From Candidatus Hydrogenedentota bacterium (lineage in GTDB: Bacteria > Hydrogenedentota > Hydrogenedentia > Hydrogenedentales > CAITNO01), in contig JAAYBJ010000202.1 in assembly GCA_012730105.1 (NCBI GenBank), positions 1 through 41,195 of the forward strand: a DNA stretch of 41,195 bases, written 5' to 3'. Below are positions 1-7,662 of the stretch, piece after piece. The position numbers and the translations under genes are program-made. The notes below the pieces were generated by a model that made no database searches, was not told the DNA's origin, and saw nothing but the letters and a program-made list of their open reading frames with translations. Every line of letters begins with the position of its first letter. The first letter of the stretch is position 1.

Positions 1-153
1 AAATACGTTGATACGGGTGTGTTTCACGTGTTTGTTTCTGACTGAGATGCTGCGTTTCGGTTGCGCCAAAGGCGCCACTTCTTCCGGGCGAAGTCCCGGA
101 CGAAGCGTAGTACCTTATGGAAAATTTACTGTCAACAAAAACAAGAAGTTCCG

Positions 154-230
154 TATGTTGTTCACGCTTTAGCGTGCTAAGTTGTTCACGACTTTTGTGT
201 TAACACGCACACTGAAGTGTGAACAACATA
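154..230. repeat. REP-like imperfect inverted repeat, 23-bp arms
   Basis: Arms 154-176 and 208-230 are reverse complements of each other: the outer 12 bases (TATGTTGTTCAC) match exactly and the inner part differs at a few positions. Each arm also contains its own small palindrome (CACGCTTTAGCGTG in the left arm, CACACTGAAGTGTG in the right). The nested layout resembles bacterial REP/BIME elements mobilised by REP-associated tyrosine transposases (RAYT). No transposase gene is present here. Confidence 0.6.
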
Positions 231-336
231 CTCAGAATGTATTCTTTCTGGGTTGCTGGCAATGCCTGTGTTGGTAGATTATCGAAAATATGCTATCAGA
301 AAAAACAAGAAGTTCTTTACGAAAAGGCTTCAGGGA

Positions 337-381
337 GAATCGAATAGAAATAAAGGACGCAAAGGACAAAAAAGACACCTT
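337..381 (+). repeat. 9-nt-period GGAC array A
   Basis: Five consecutive 9-nt units begin at 337, 346, 355, 364 and 373. GGAC occupies positions 355-358 and 364-367, with AGAC at 373-376; the rest is purine-rich and degenerate. It lies about 110 bp upstream of the predicted promoter of the XPB-like gene, with GGAC on that gene's coding strand. It belongs to the same family as the arrays at 7179, 15960, 18882, 29594 and 32413. Confidence 0.5.
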
Positions 382-486
382 GCTTAATGGCGCCGCAGTT
401 GGCCCTTTTTGTACTTTAATCGCGTCCAGGACAAAAGGCCCGACGGTGCCTGCACCCGGGGCCGGCAACGGACACGATCCCCGCAC

Positions 487-516
487 TTGTCCAAAAATCC
501 CTTTATTTTATATAAT
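487..516 (+). promoter_or_regulatory. Sigma70-like promoter of the XPB-like gene
   Basis: TTGTCC (487-492), an 18-bp spacer and a perfect TATAAT (511-516) lie 51 bp before the start codon at 568. This predicts a leader of about 45 nt. Confidence 0.55.
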
Positions 517-567
517 GTAGGATTATTTTTCCGGGGTTTCCGTATTCCGGCAGGAGGAAGTATAACC

Positions 568-2406
568 ATGCGGCACAGCGCGAGTTTATTGGCATCGCTC
601 GAAGGGATGGGCCGCGCCGCGTTTTTGATCGCGAAGGAACTGGCCCAAAACAGCCGCACGGGACTGACGCCCCGTTTTCTTTCGAAGAAGCTCGATATGC
701 CCGTGGAGGAAATCGAGTACCTGGTGGATGTGAACCACAAGCTGCTCTACACCGACCTGACCCGCATCCGCCTTGTGCCGGAAGGGTTCCAGGCAATGAA
801 GCGCATTCTGGTGGGCCTGGAAAGCCACGGGGATGTCGACGCACTCAAGCAGCACGTGCGGTCCCTGCCGGATCTCGACCTGCAGGCCTTGGAAGAACGA
901 CTGGAACTTGACGCCGATCTCTCCAAGAAAGACATGGCGGAGCAGGTGCTGCTGCGCCTGTACAGACAGCCCGATTCGATCCTGCACCATGTCGCCGGGT
1001 GTGATTTTTCACCCCGGGCGCGGGACCTATTTGACGCGCTGTGGCAGTCCCGGGACGGGATCCTGTCCATCTCCCAGATCTACGCGATGCATAAACGCTC
1101 CGAGTACGAAGCGGAACAGGCGCTATCGGAACTGCTCGCGGGCTGCGCCTGTTTCGAGCTGTTCCGTTTCGACGGGGAACAGCGGCTGGTACGGGCAGTG
1201 GCGCTGCTGAAGGAAGTGCGGGACTACTACCGTGCCAACAAGGAACGTTCGCGGGACGCGTCACCAAAATTGAAGGAGTTCCGCGACGACGTGGAGGCGA
1301 CCCGTTCGGAGGGGATGATTTTTTCCGAAACTGTCTGCCGCGTGGTCGCGGCGATCGCGGCCCGCCCTGCGCGCCTGCGCAACGACGGGGAACTTTTCCG
1401 CGAGGACCGGCGGCGGCTGGAGCAAATCCGCTCCGACGAAGAAGAGCCCTCGTTAAACACGTGCCTGTGGGCCGCGGAAGGACTCGGCTGGATTGCGCGG
1501 GTGGACAATGTGCTGCGCGCGGGCGACGTGGAAACGCTTGTGGACCTGGACCGGCTGGACCGGCACCGGCTACTTTATGACTGGCTGACTTCCCAAAGCG
1601 ATATCGCCCCGGCACGGGGTATCCTGGAAAAGGCGCTCGAGGAATTGCGCCCGGACGCCTGGTATTCCATCATGGATTTCATTGCCTACGCGCGCGGTTA
1701 TTCTGACCAGTCGGCAGCGCCGGCGCTCAAGTCGACGGGAACGCATTACGAGTATGTCGCGCCGGGCGGCGGCGGCCGCCTGGAAACACGGCTGGCGCGC
1801 GCCCTGGAAGAAAGTTTCTACTGGCTGGGTGTGGCGGCCCGGGGATACGCGGGGGACACTCCCTGCTTCCAGATCACCCTGCTGGGACGCGCCCTGCTGT
1901 CCGGAGAAATCCCCACCGCCCTGCGCGAGCAGTATCCTTCCTGGTCGGGCGGCATCGTGGTGCAGCCCAATTATGAAGTGGCCGCCGCCCTTCAGGATAT
2001 CGACCCCCTGCTCACCACCCCCCTGGACACCTTCGCTGTCCGGGTCAGCGAGCAGCCCGTCATTATTTACAAGCTGACGCGCGACGCGTTTTTGCATGCC
2101 ATGCAGCAGGGGCATCCCGCGGATGGGTTCATCTCCTTTCTGCTGAACCATAACCGGGGCCCGCTCCCGGACAACGTGCTGATCACGCTGCGGGACTGGT
2201 GCGGCACGGCGAAACAGGTCCGGCTGCGCACCTATCATGTCGTGGAGTCGGACGACCCGCTGGTAATAGCGGAGATTGAGCATCAGCGGCAATGGCACAA
2301 GCATGTGACGCCGGTTGACCCCCACAAGACACTGCGGTACCAGGGACTTTCCCGGTCCGAGATGAAGGCCGCCCTGGAAAAGGAGGGGTATATTGTGGGG
2401 GAATGA
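568..2406 (+). CDS. XPB/Ssl2 N-terminal-like (helicase-associated) domain protein
   Basis: A 612-residue cytoplasmic protein. The start is the ATG at 568, preceded by AGGAGG at 552-557; the frame is open further upstream but that part is low-complexity and lacks a ribosome site. Residues about 460-545 (beginning IVVQPNYEVAA, then the KLTRDAFLHA and PLPDNVLITLRDW blocks) match the pattern of PF13625, the domain found at the N-terminus of archaeal and bacterial XPB/Ssl2-like helicases and in stand-alone proteins. The N-terminal part (residues 1-90, ending near LTRIRLVPEG) looks like winged-helix DNA-binding folds. No Walker A, Walker B or helicase motif is present, so it is not itself a helicase; a DNA-binding or partner role is inference. 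It has its own promoter, and the next gene has another. Confidence 0.6.
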   Translation: MRHSASLLASLEGMGRAAFLIAKELAQNSRTGLTPRFLSKKLDMPVEEIEYLVDVNHKLLYTDLTRIRLVPEGFQAMKRILVGLESHGDVDALKQHVRSLPDLDLQALEERLELDADLSKKDMAEQVLLRLYRQPDSILHHVAGCDFSPRARDLFDALWQSRDGILSISQIYAMHKRSEYEAEQALSELLAGCACFELFRFDGEQRLVRAVALLKEVRDYYRANKERSRDASPKLKEFRDDVEATRSEGMIFSETVCRVVAAIAARPARLRNDGELFREDRRRLEQIRSDEEEPSLNTCLWAAEGLGWIARVDNVLRAGDVETLVDLDRLDRHRLLYDWLTSQSDIAPARGILEKALEELRPDAWYSIMDFIAYARGYSDQSAAPALKSTGTHYEYVAPGGGGRLETRLARALEESFYWLGVAARGYAGDTPCFQITLLGRALLSGEIPTALREQYPSWSGGIVVQPNYEVAAALQDIDPLLTTPLDTFAVRVSEQPVIIYKLTRDAFLHAMQQGHPADGFISFLLNHNRGPLPDNVLITLRDWCGTAKQVRLRTYHVVESDDPLVIAEIEHQRQWHKHVTPVDPHKTLRYQGLSRSEMKAALEKEGYIVGE

Positions 2407-2410
2407 CGCT

Positions 2411-2439
2411 TTGCCGGCCGCACACCGCGCGCGTATAAT
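2411..2439 (+). promoter_or_regulatory. Sigma70-like promoter of the 2583-5878 gene group
   Basis: TTGCCG (2411-2416), exactly 17 bp, then TATAAT (2434-2439). It starts 5 bp after the stop codon of the preceding gene and would give a leader of about 137 nt before the ATG at 2583. Confidence 0.55.
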
Positions 2440-2582
2440 ACCTTCGTTTCAACGGCAGGACATACAGCGCACGCCAATATGCCCGACGGTAACACGCATA
2501 CGTATAGGGTATGGAGAGCGTAGGGTCAAGGCGGCACCCGCCGCGACATCGCTCATCAGGGCGCTGGAGAGGCAGTAGAGCC

Positions 2583-3326
2583 ATGCAAAAATTGTTCAAA
2601 GAGGCGGTCAACGACCTGCGGCGTCAGCCCGGCGTTGTCGCCCTCTATCTGTTGTCCAGCCTGGCGATCCTGGCCGTTTACAGGATACTGGCGCATCTCC
2701 TGGGCGGTGGCGACACCCCCGTCCTGCCGGCGCCCGCGGCATCGCTGTTGCGCCTCGCGCTGACCCTGTACCTGGCGGTAACGGCCAGCGCCGTGCAGGC
2801 GGTCTTTTTGGCCGCCCTCGGCGCAGGAATTGCCCGGCCCCTCTGGAAATACAAGGGTTGGCACGACGCCCTTCGCAGATTCTTCATTCCCTGGCTAATT
2901 CTAAACCTGCTGCTTGTCACCATCACGGACATTTGCGCACGCCTGATGCAGGCGGAACAGACGGATGTGGCGGCAACGCTTGAATTGCTGCTGCTCGCGG
3001 TTCATATGGCAACAATTCCCGTGGGGGGCGCCATTATGTTCTGGGGCGGGCTCGAATGGCGCGAGCTGCCCACCGCGCTGGCCCCGCTGGGACGCTTTTT
3101 CCAGTGGACCCTTCTTCCCCTCGCAGTCGCCCTGCTCCAGTATATGCTGATTGAACTGCGCTCGGTCCTCCTGGAAGGAGGAGGCGCCGTCACGCTCGCG
3201 GGCTATTCCGCGACAGACCTCCCCCTCGTGTTGATAGACCTGCTTATTTTCGCCCTCGTCTGGCGCATCTGCCTGCACAATCAAATGAACCCCGGGGACA
3301 ATGATGAAGACCCCCTTGATTTTTAA
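2583..3326 (+). CDS. Integral membrane protein of unknown function
   Basis: 247 residues with about six hydrophobic segments (near residues 18-38, 50-75, 95-120, 130-155, 170-190 and 215-235) and an acidic C-terminus (GDNDEDPLDF). I do not recognise a family; the layout resembles small multi-pass membrane proteins of the DUF4013/YciC type, but no motif fixes this. The ATG at 2583 was chosen because it begins just before the first hydrophobic segment; the longer upstream frame (from 2511) is arginine-rich and unlike a coding N-terminus. The ribosome site is weak (GGAGAGG, about 10 bp upstream). It is followed after 48 bp by a secreted protein and then larA, all on one strand, suggesting an operon driven from 2411. 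Confidence 0.6.
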   Translation: MQKLFKEAVNDLRRQPGVVALYLLSSLAILAVYRILAHLLGGGDTPVLPAPAASLLRLALTLYLAVTASAVQAVFLAALGAGIARPLWKYKGWHDALRRFFIPWLILNLLLVTITDICARLMQAEQTDVAATLELLLLAVHMATIPVGGAIMFWGGLEWRELPTALAPLGRFFQWTLLPLAVALLQYMLIELRSVLLEGGGAVTLAGYSATDLPLVLIDLLIFALVWRICLHNQMNPGDNDEDPLDF

Positions 3327-3358
3327 GAACCCTGCGGGCCAAGCCCGAACAGCCGGAT

Positions 3359-3376
3359 ATGGGAGTGTTCTCCCAT
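3359..3376 (+). promoter_or_regulatory. Hairpin covering ribosome site and start codon
   Basis: ATGGGAG (3359-3365), loop TGTT, CTCCCAT (3370-3376) is a perfect 7-bp stem with a 4-nt loop. The left arm contains the only Shine-Dalgarno candidate (GGGAG) and the right arm contains the AT of the ATG start at 3375. In mRNA this would close both, as in translational control by local structure. Confidence 0.4.
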
Positions 3377-4598
3377 GCTGAAAGCCCTGGCAGCCTGTTC
3401 TGGAGTCCTTCTCCTTGCCCTGGTTGGGGCCCGGGCTGAAACGCCCGCATCACCCCAGCACCCTGCGGGCGTCTTTGCCGGGCGCTTTGACGCCATCGCC
3501 CACGTAAAAGTGCAGCAAATCTCGCATACCCTGCGTCCTTCGGATGTTCGACGGATGGAACAGGGCGCGCCGCCGCCCTTGATTCCCTACAAAGTCCTGA
3601 TGCTTGTAAAGCAAAGCGTCCCGGAAACCGGGCTGCACCGGCTTATTTTTGACGGACTCACCACCGCCACGTGGATGCCGGATCAAGAAAGCACAGGTAT
3701 CCTGCTGCTCGTTTCGGAAGGCGGGAAATTTTATCCCGCGGACAACTTTCCCACAGGAAATTTCCTGCCGGAACGTGTGGTCGAGGGGCAGCGTCTGGTG
3801 AATTTCCCACCGGAAAAGGGCGTGCCGGTTCCCTTCACCCTGGCATGGGACTGCCTGTGCGATTTGCTGAACACGCGCAAGACGCCGGCCAGCCCGGAAC
3901 GCATCGAAACCTATACCCGGTTCCTCCTGGATGGGGGGCCGGATAAAATGGCCACCGGGCTGTTTTTCCTGGTACACGTTTCCGGAGCCGGCCTTCCCTG
4001 GACCGCCCTTGGCCGCCGCCTGTCCCTCACCGGTAAAAGCCGCCTGGAGACGCTGCCATTAGCTTCAGTGGTGGACATGCTCGCCATCTATGCGCAACCG
4101 GAACAGGCAAGCCCGGCGCTGGAAATGGTGTTGACTGTCCTGCCCGGACAGGGGGCGCCGGTCGATTTGGAACAGACGGCGCGGGCCTGCCTTGAACTGG
4201 CCGCACGGGCAACGGAAGCGGAGCAGGCGGTATTGCTGGAGAACGTCCTAACGCGCGAGTATGACCTGCCGGGCGGCAAACAGGCGCTGGTGCAGAATCT
4301 TGCCCCGGCCGAAGCCGTCCTGGCCGGACTTAAAGGGGAAACAAACGCGGCCCTGCTCACACGGATGTTGCGGGAGCCGGCCCGTTTTCCGGCACTGCGC
4401 AATGCGGAAACGCTCGGGGCTTTCTGGAAACTGCTTGATGGACGGAAGCACCCCGGTTTGCCGGCCTATCTCCAGGTTTTTTTACAGCAACCGTCCGCCG
4501 CCCTCCCCGGCATTCACCTGACCGAGGCGGAAGTTCAGAAACTAGTCCGTATTGCCAGCAAGGTGGGCGCAGGCGCAAAGGCGCCGGAGAAGCCATGA
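3375..4598 (+). CDS. Secreted protein of unknown function
   Basis: 407 residues with a Sec signal peptide (hydrophobic residues about 5-20, probable cleavage after the ALVGARA segment near residue 21). The mature part is mostly helical and rich in Ala, Leu and Pro, with no membrane segment and no recognised catalytic motif; the N-terminal third (about 30-150, with KVLMLVKQSV and ILLLVSEGGKFYP) looks like a small beta domain and the rest like an alpha-helical repeat. The ATG at 3375 sits 9 bp after GGGAG, but both are inside a perfect hairpin. Its stop overlaps the start of larA by 4 bp (ATGA), so the two are probably translationally coupled. Function unknown. Confidence 0.6.
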   Translation: MLKALAACSGVLLLALVGARAETPASPQHPAGVFAGRFDAIAHVKVQQISHTLRPSDVRRMEQGAPPPLIPYKVLMLVKQSVPETGLHRLIFDGLTTATWMPDQESTGILLLVSEGGKFYPADNFPTGNFLPERVVEGQRLVNFPPEKGVPVPFTLAWDCLCDLLNTRKTPASPERIETYTRFLLDGGPDKMATGLFFLVHVSGAGLPWTALGRRLSLTGKSRLETLPLASVVDMLAIYAQPEQASPALEMVLTVLPGQGAPVDLEQTARACLELAARATEAEQAVLLENVLTREYDLPGGKQALVQNLAPAEAVLAGLKGETNAALLTRMLREPARFPALRNAETLGAFWKLLDGRKHPGLPAYLQVFLQQPSAALPGIHLTEAEVQKLVRIASKVGAGAKAPEKP

Positions 4599-5878
4599 GC
4601 ACGACACTTCCAATCAACCGGGAAACCCTGCAAGACCTCGCTCCCTGGGCGCGCCTGCTGGACACGCTGGTTCCGAACCCGCTGGAACCCCTCCCGAATC
4701 CGGTCGCGGCGCTCCGGGAATCACTGGAACATCCCGTCGGCATGGATGGCCCCGCTATGGGGCGCTTTCGTTCCCACGACCGGGTAGCCATTGCCGTGCC
4801 CGACGCGTCGCGGAAGGCGGGCCTGCACCTGCTGTTTCCCGAACTGCTCCGCCTCCTGGAAAAGCAGGGGGTTGCGGAACGGGACATTTGGTTTTTCTTC
4901 GCCTTGGGCGTACACCGGCCCGCAACGGCGGAGGAACAATGCCGCATACTGGGTTCGAGCGTTTATGAACGGTTCCGGGAACGATGCCGCAATCACGATG
5001 CCCGGAACCCGAAAGACCTGGCATACGCCGGGCGGACAGCACGGGGCACGGAAGTATACCTGAACCGTGAGGCCTGCGAATGTGACCGGCTCATTCTGAC
5101 CGGGTCCGTGGTGCCCCACTATTTTGCCGGGTTCGGCGGCGGCCGCAAGGCCCTGGTGCCCGGCCTCGCCGGAGCCGAAACCATCGCGCACAACCACGCG
5201 TTGAACCTGCACCCGACGGAACCGCGCCTGGACCCCCGGGTGCGCATCGCGGCGCTGGATGGGAACCCCGTGGCGGAAGACCTGCTGGAAGCGGCCCGGC
5301 TGCACCCCCCGGATTTCATCGTCAATACCGTGCTTACCGCAACGGGGGATATCGGCGGCTTGTATGTCGGAGAACTGGACGCGGCGCACCGGGCCGCATG
5401 CACCCTTGCCGCGCAGGTCTTCTGCGTGCCCATTCGGGAGCGGGCAGACCTCGTGATCGCCTCCATCGATGACGCGCCCAATTTCATTCAAAGCCACAAG
5501 GCCCTGGTAAACGCCTGCGCCGCGTTGAAGCCCGACGGACGCGTCATTCTGCGCGCGCCCGCGCCGGAAGGACTCGGCGGGGCGGGTTACCGGCGCTATT
5601 TGGAGATGGGGGAGCCGGAAAAAGTCATCGCCGCCTTGCGGGAACAGGCCGATATCAACGGCCAGACCGCCCTGTCCACCCTGGAGAAAGGACCACGGAC
5701 CCTCCTGATCTCCGAACTTTCCGAAAGCGATACCGGCCTGCTGCGGATGGAAAAGGCCGACACCCTGGAATCCGCCTTGACGCGCGCGCGGGAACATTTC
5801 CGGCAGGCCGGCATTGCGCATCCGACGTGCTATTTGATGCCCCAGGCGGGGATCACCGTTCCCCTGCCGGGGGTATAA
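4595..5878 (+). CDS. larA: LarA-family nickel-dependent racemase (DUF2088)
   Basis: 427 residues, the usual LarA length. LarA interconverts 2-hydroxyacid enantiomers such as D- and L-lactate using a nickel-pincer nucleotide cofactor. The signature residues are visible: His107 (ALGVHRP), His175 (VVPHYFAGF), Lys185 (GGGRKALVPG, the lysine that carries the cofactor) and His199 (TIAHNH), matching His108, His174, Lys184 and His200 of the Lactobacillus plantarum enzyme. No LarB, LarC or LarE cofactor-synthesis gene lies in the window, so these must be elsewhere. The start overlaps the stop of the upstream secreted-protein gene by 4 bp. LarA homologues act on varied hydroxyacids, so lactate is only the family default. 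Confidence 0.85.
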   Translation: MSTTLPINRETLQDLAPWARLLDTLVPNPLEPLPNPVAALRESLEHPVGMDGPAMGRFRSHDRVAIAVPDASRKAGLHLLFPELLRLLEKQGVAERDIWFFFALGVHRPATAEEQCRILGSSVYERFRERCRNHDARNPKDLAYAGRTARGTEVYLNREACECDRLILTGSVVPHYFAGFGGGRKALVPGLAGAETIAHNHALNLHPTEPRLDPRVRIAALDGNPVAEDLLEAARLHPPDFIVNTVLTATGDIGGLYVGELDAAHRAACTLAAQVFCVPIRERADLVIASIDDAPNFIQSHKALVNACAALKPDGRVILRAPAPEGLGGAGYRRYLEMGEPEKVIAALREQADINGQTALSTLEKGPRTLLISELSESDTGLLRMEKADTLESALTRAREHFRQAGIAHPTCYLMPQAGITVPLPGV

Positions 5879-5899
5879 ACGCTAACCCGCCGCACAGGC

Positions 5900-7177
5900 T
5901 CAATTTCCGGAAACAGTCTGGCTATACTGCAGTTGCTGTTCGATATTGTTTATGTAGCGCTGCGCGTTTTCCGCAGCATTCGAGCCGGGCTCAAGGGCGA
6001 TGATTTCACTGTAGGCGCCCAGGGCGCCCTCATAATCGCCGTTTTGCATGTGCACCGTGGCCAGCCTGCCCAGGGTGTCGATGTCGCTGGGCCTCAGATT
6101 CAAAGCGGCTTCATAATTCGACTGTGCCTGCGCGTAGTCCCCCACCCGGCGATAAATGTCGCCCATCTGGCGGTAAAGCATGGGATTATTCGGCATAACG
6201 GCCGCCAGGGCTTCGTATTGGGACAAGGCGACATCATAACCGCCTGTCCGGCGATTATAATCCGCCCAGGCCTGTTGCGCATCCACAGATTCCGGCGCCG
6301 CCGCCAGCCATTGGGACAATACGCGCCCCTCCTGTTCCCGGTCCTCAATCTGGCGGTACAGGGAGGCCGAAAGGGTATAGTTGGTCACCTCGTTGCCCGA
6401 GCGCGCCTCATATTCGCCTATGTAGTATCGCGCGTCATCATCGCGTCCCAGCGCCGCGTAGGTGGACGCAAGTTTATAATAGGGGGCCGCGTCGGCCGGG
6501 CTCGCCTCCATCCACTGCAGGTAGGTGTCTATTTCCGCTTCCGTATACCCCATTTTATGCTGAAGACGGGCCATTTGCTGCCAGGCCGACTGGTTTTGGA
6601 CATCTTCTTCCAGGCTCTGCTGCAACAACGCTTCCGCCTGGTCATACTGTCCGGTCCTCATCAGGTCCTGGGCCTGGACCACCAGGGAATTGGACTTTGC
6701 GGTGCGTTGCGCGCGTTCGGCCTCCTGTTTTGCGGACTGTCCCCCTGCCTTGCCCCCGGTGCGGCGGCGTTTGCTGGAATCGGACCCCCCGGAAGCGCCG
6801 ACGGCTGATTCTTTGCCGTTCCCGGTGCCCACCTGTAAAGCGGAATTCGCGCCCGTGCTTTCCTTTCCCGAAACATCCTTTCCCTGCGATGATTTTGCCA
6901 TTCCAACCGCACTTTTTTCGCCGTCCGCCGATCCGAATTCCGTGCCCGTCGCTACCGCCGGCGTATCATTGTCTTCTGTGTCGTCTTCGCCGCCGCGCCC
7001 TGAACGGTCTAGGCCGAAGGCAAAAAGCCGGCCTTGAGAACTGCCAAGGGCCTTTTGTGAAATTTCAGGCCCGGCAACGACCTGAAGACGTTTCAGGGCA
7101 AAGCTCTGGTGCAACCCGAATCCCAGAGACAAAACCAGCAGCACGCCCAGTAAAATATTCACGCGCGTCGGTGTCAT
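5900..7177 (-). CDS. Membrane-anchored TPR protein
   Basis: 425 residues from the ATG at 7177. An N-terminal transmembrane anchor (about 6-24) is followed by a Ser/Gly/Lys-rich linker (about 50-145) and at least seven tetratricopeptide repeats from about 150 to 415 (for example GQYDQAEALL, GDYAQAQSNYEAALNLRP, GDYEGALGAYSEIIALEP). It is probably a scaffold for envelope protein assemblies with the repeats in the periplasm; the partner is unknown. The start is uncertain: the frame is open to ATGs at 7222 and 7237, but none of the three has a classical ribosome site. The 9-nt GGAC array at 7179-7206 sits directly before 7177, with one GGA about 8 bp from it; starting upstream would translate the array as a Lys-Arg-Thr repeat. 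Confidence 0.65.
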   Translation of the reverse strand: MTPTRVNILLGVLLVLSLGFGLHQSFALKRLQVVAGPEISQKALGSSQGRLFAFGLDRSGRGGEDDTEDNDTPAVATGTEFGSADGEKSAVGMAKSSQGKDVSGKESTGANSALQVGTGNGKESAVGASGGSDSSKRRRTGGKAGGQSAKQEAERAQRTAKSNSLVVQAQDLMRTGQYDQAEALLQQSLEEDVQNQSAWQQMARLQHKMGYTEAEIDTYLQWMEASPADAAPYYKLASTYAALGRDDDARYYIGEYEARSGNEVTNYTLSASLYRQIEDREQEGRVLSQWLAAAPESVDAQQAWADYNRRTGGYDVALSQYEALAAVMPNNPMLYRQMGDIYRRVGDYAQAQSNYEAALNLRPSDIDTLGRLATVHMQNGDYEGALGAYSEIIALEPGSNAAENAQRYINNIEQQLQYSQTVSGN

Positions 7178-7178
7178 G

Positions 7179-7206
7179 CGTTTTGTCCGTTTTGTCCGTT
7201 TTGTGC
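7179..7206 (-). repeat. 9-nt-period GGAC array B, in frame at a gene start
   Basis: On the minus strand GGACAAAAC is repeated with an exact 9-nt period; GTCC on the plus strand lies at 7185-7188 and 7194-7197, with a degenerate third copy at 7203. It directly abuts the preferred start codon of the TPR gene (7177). If translation begins upstream it encodes Lys-Arg-Thr three times. Confidence 0.55.
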
Positions 7207-7479
7207 TTCCGGCCGCATTCATTTTCGGCTTAAGCATAAGGCACGCTCACATACCGGTAACGTACATAAAACCGCCGGGGATAACCCTTTTTAACAAACC
7301 TATGAAACCTTTTTCGTTCAAAAAGCGGTTCACCCCGCTCAACGGGCGCCAAACGTCCCCGGCTTTATGAACCTATATTTCAACCGTGCCTGTCTATTAT
7401 GGCATAAAACGGTCTTCCCGGAAACAAATGTCTTTATACTTCCAACACGGGCATTGCCCAAAACCCAATGTTTTACATC

Positions 7480-7516
7480 TTTTGGAGTGCGCAAGCATGG
7501 CTCGCGCACTCCAAAA
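7480..7516. repeat. REP-like palindrome, perfect 13-bp arms
   Basis: TTTTGGAGTGCGC (7480-7492) and its exact reverse complement (7504-7516) flank an 11-nt centre that itself contains AGC/GCT pairing. It lies 15 bp from the 31-bp dispersed core at 7532-7562; the other core copy at 17649 is also followed by a related TTTTGGAGCGAGCC word. Confidence 0.65.
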
Positions 7517-7531
7517 CAGCATCCATGCAAC

Positions 7532-7562
7532 GATTCAACTTCTTGTTTTTTATCGCGGCTAC
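7532..7562 (-). repeat. Dispersed 31-bp core, copy 1
   Basis: Read on the minus strand, this 31-bp segment (TAGCCGCGATAAAAAACAAG followed by AAGTTGAATCG) matches 17649-17679 at 29 of 31 positions. Its inner word AAAAACAAGAAGTT also occurs at 137-150 and 301-314. Confidence 0.6.
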
Positions 7563-7662
7563 GAGCTGAGAGACTACTAAAAACAAACGCTTATGTGCTA
7601 GTATTTCCCGGACGTACTCAACCCAAAAACAGGTTGTCACCCTGTTCTGAAAGGACAAAACA

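Larger units (their letters stand above)
1..567. other. Non-coding 5' region with repeats and a promoter
   Basis: No convincing gene is seen; the short open frames here have no ribosome site and no recognisable protein character. The stretch holds several small palindromes at about 60-110 (for example TCCGGG/CCCGGA), a 23-bp imperfect inverted repeat at 154-230, two copies of the word AAAAACAAGAAGTT (137-150 and 301-314), a 9-nt-period GGAC array at 337-381, and a sigma70-like promoter at 487-516 for the gene starting at 568. It looks like an accumulation site for small dispersed repeats. Confidence 0.6.
7178..7662. other. Intergenic region between TPR and protease genes
   Basis: About 485 bp between divergent genes without a convincing coding region. 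It holds the 9-nt array B at its left edge, a REP-like palindrome at 7480-7516, a copy of the 31-bp dispersed core at 7532-7562 (minus orientation), and a small dyad AACAGG-N7-CCTGTT at 7628-7646 just before the ribosome site of the protease gene. Confidence 0.5.
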
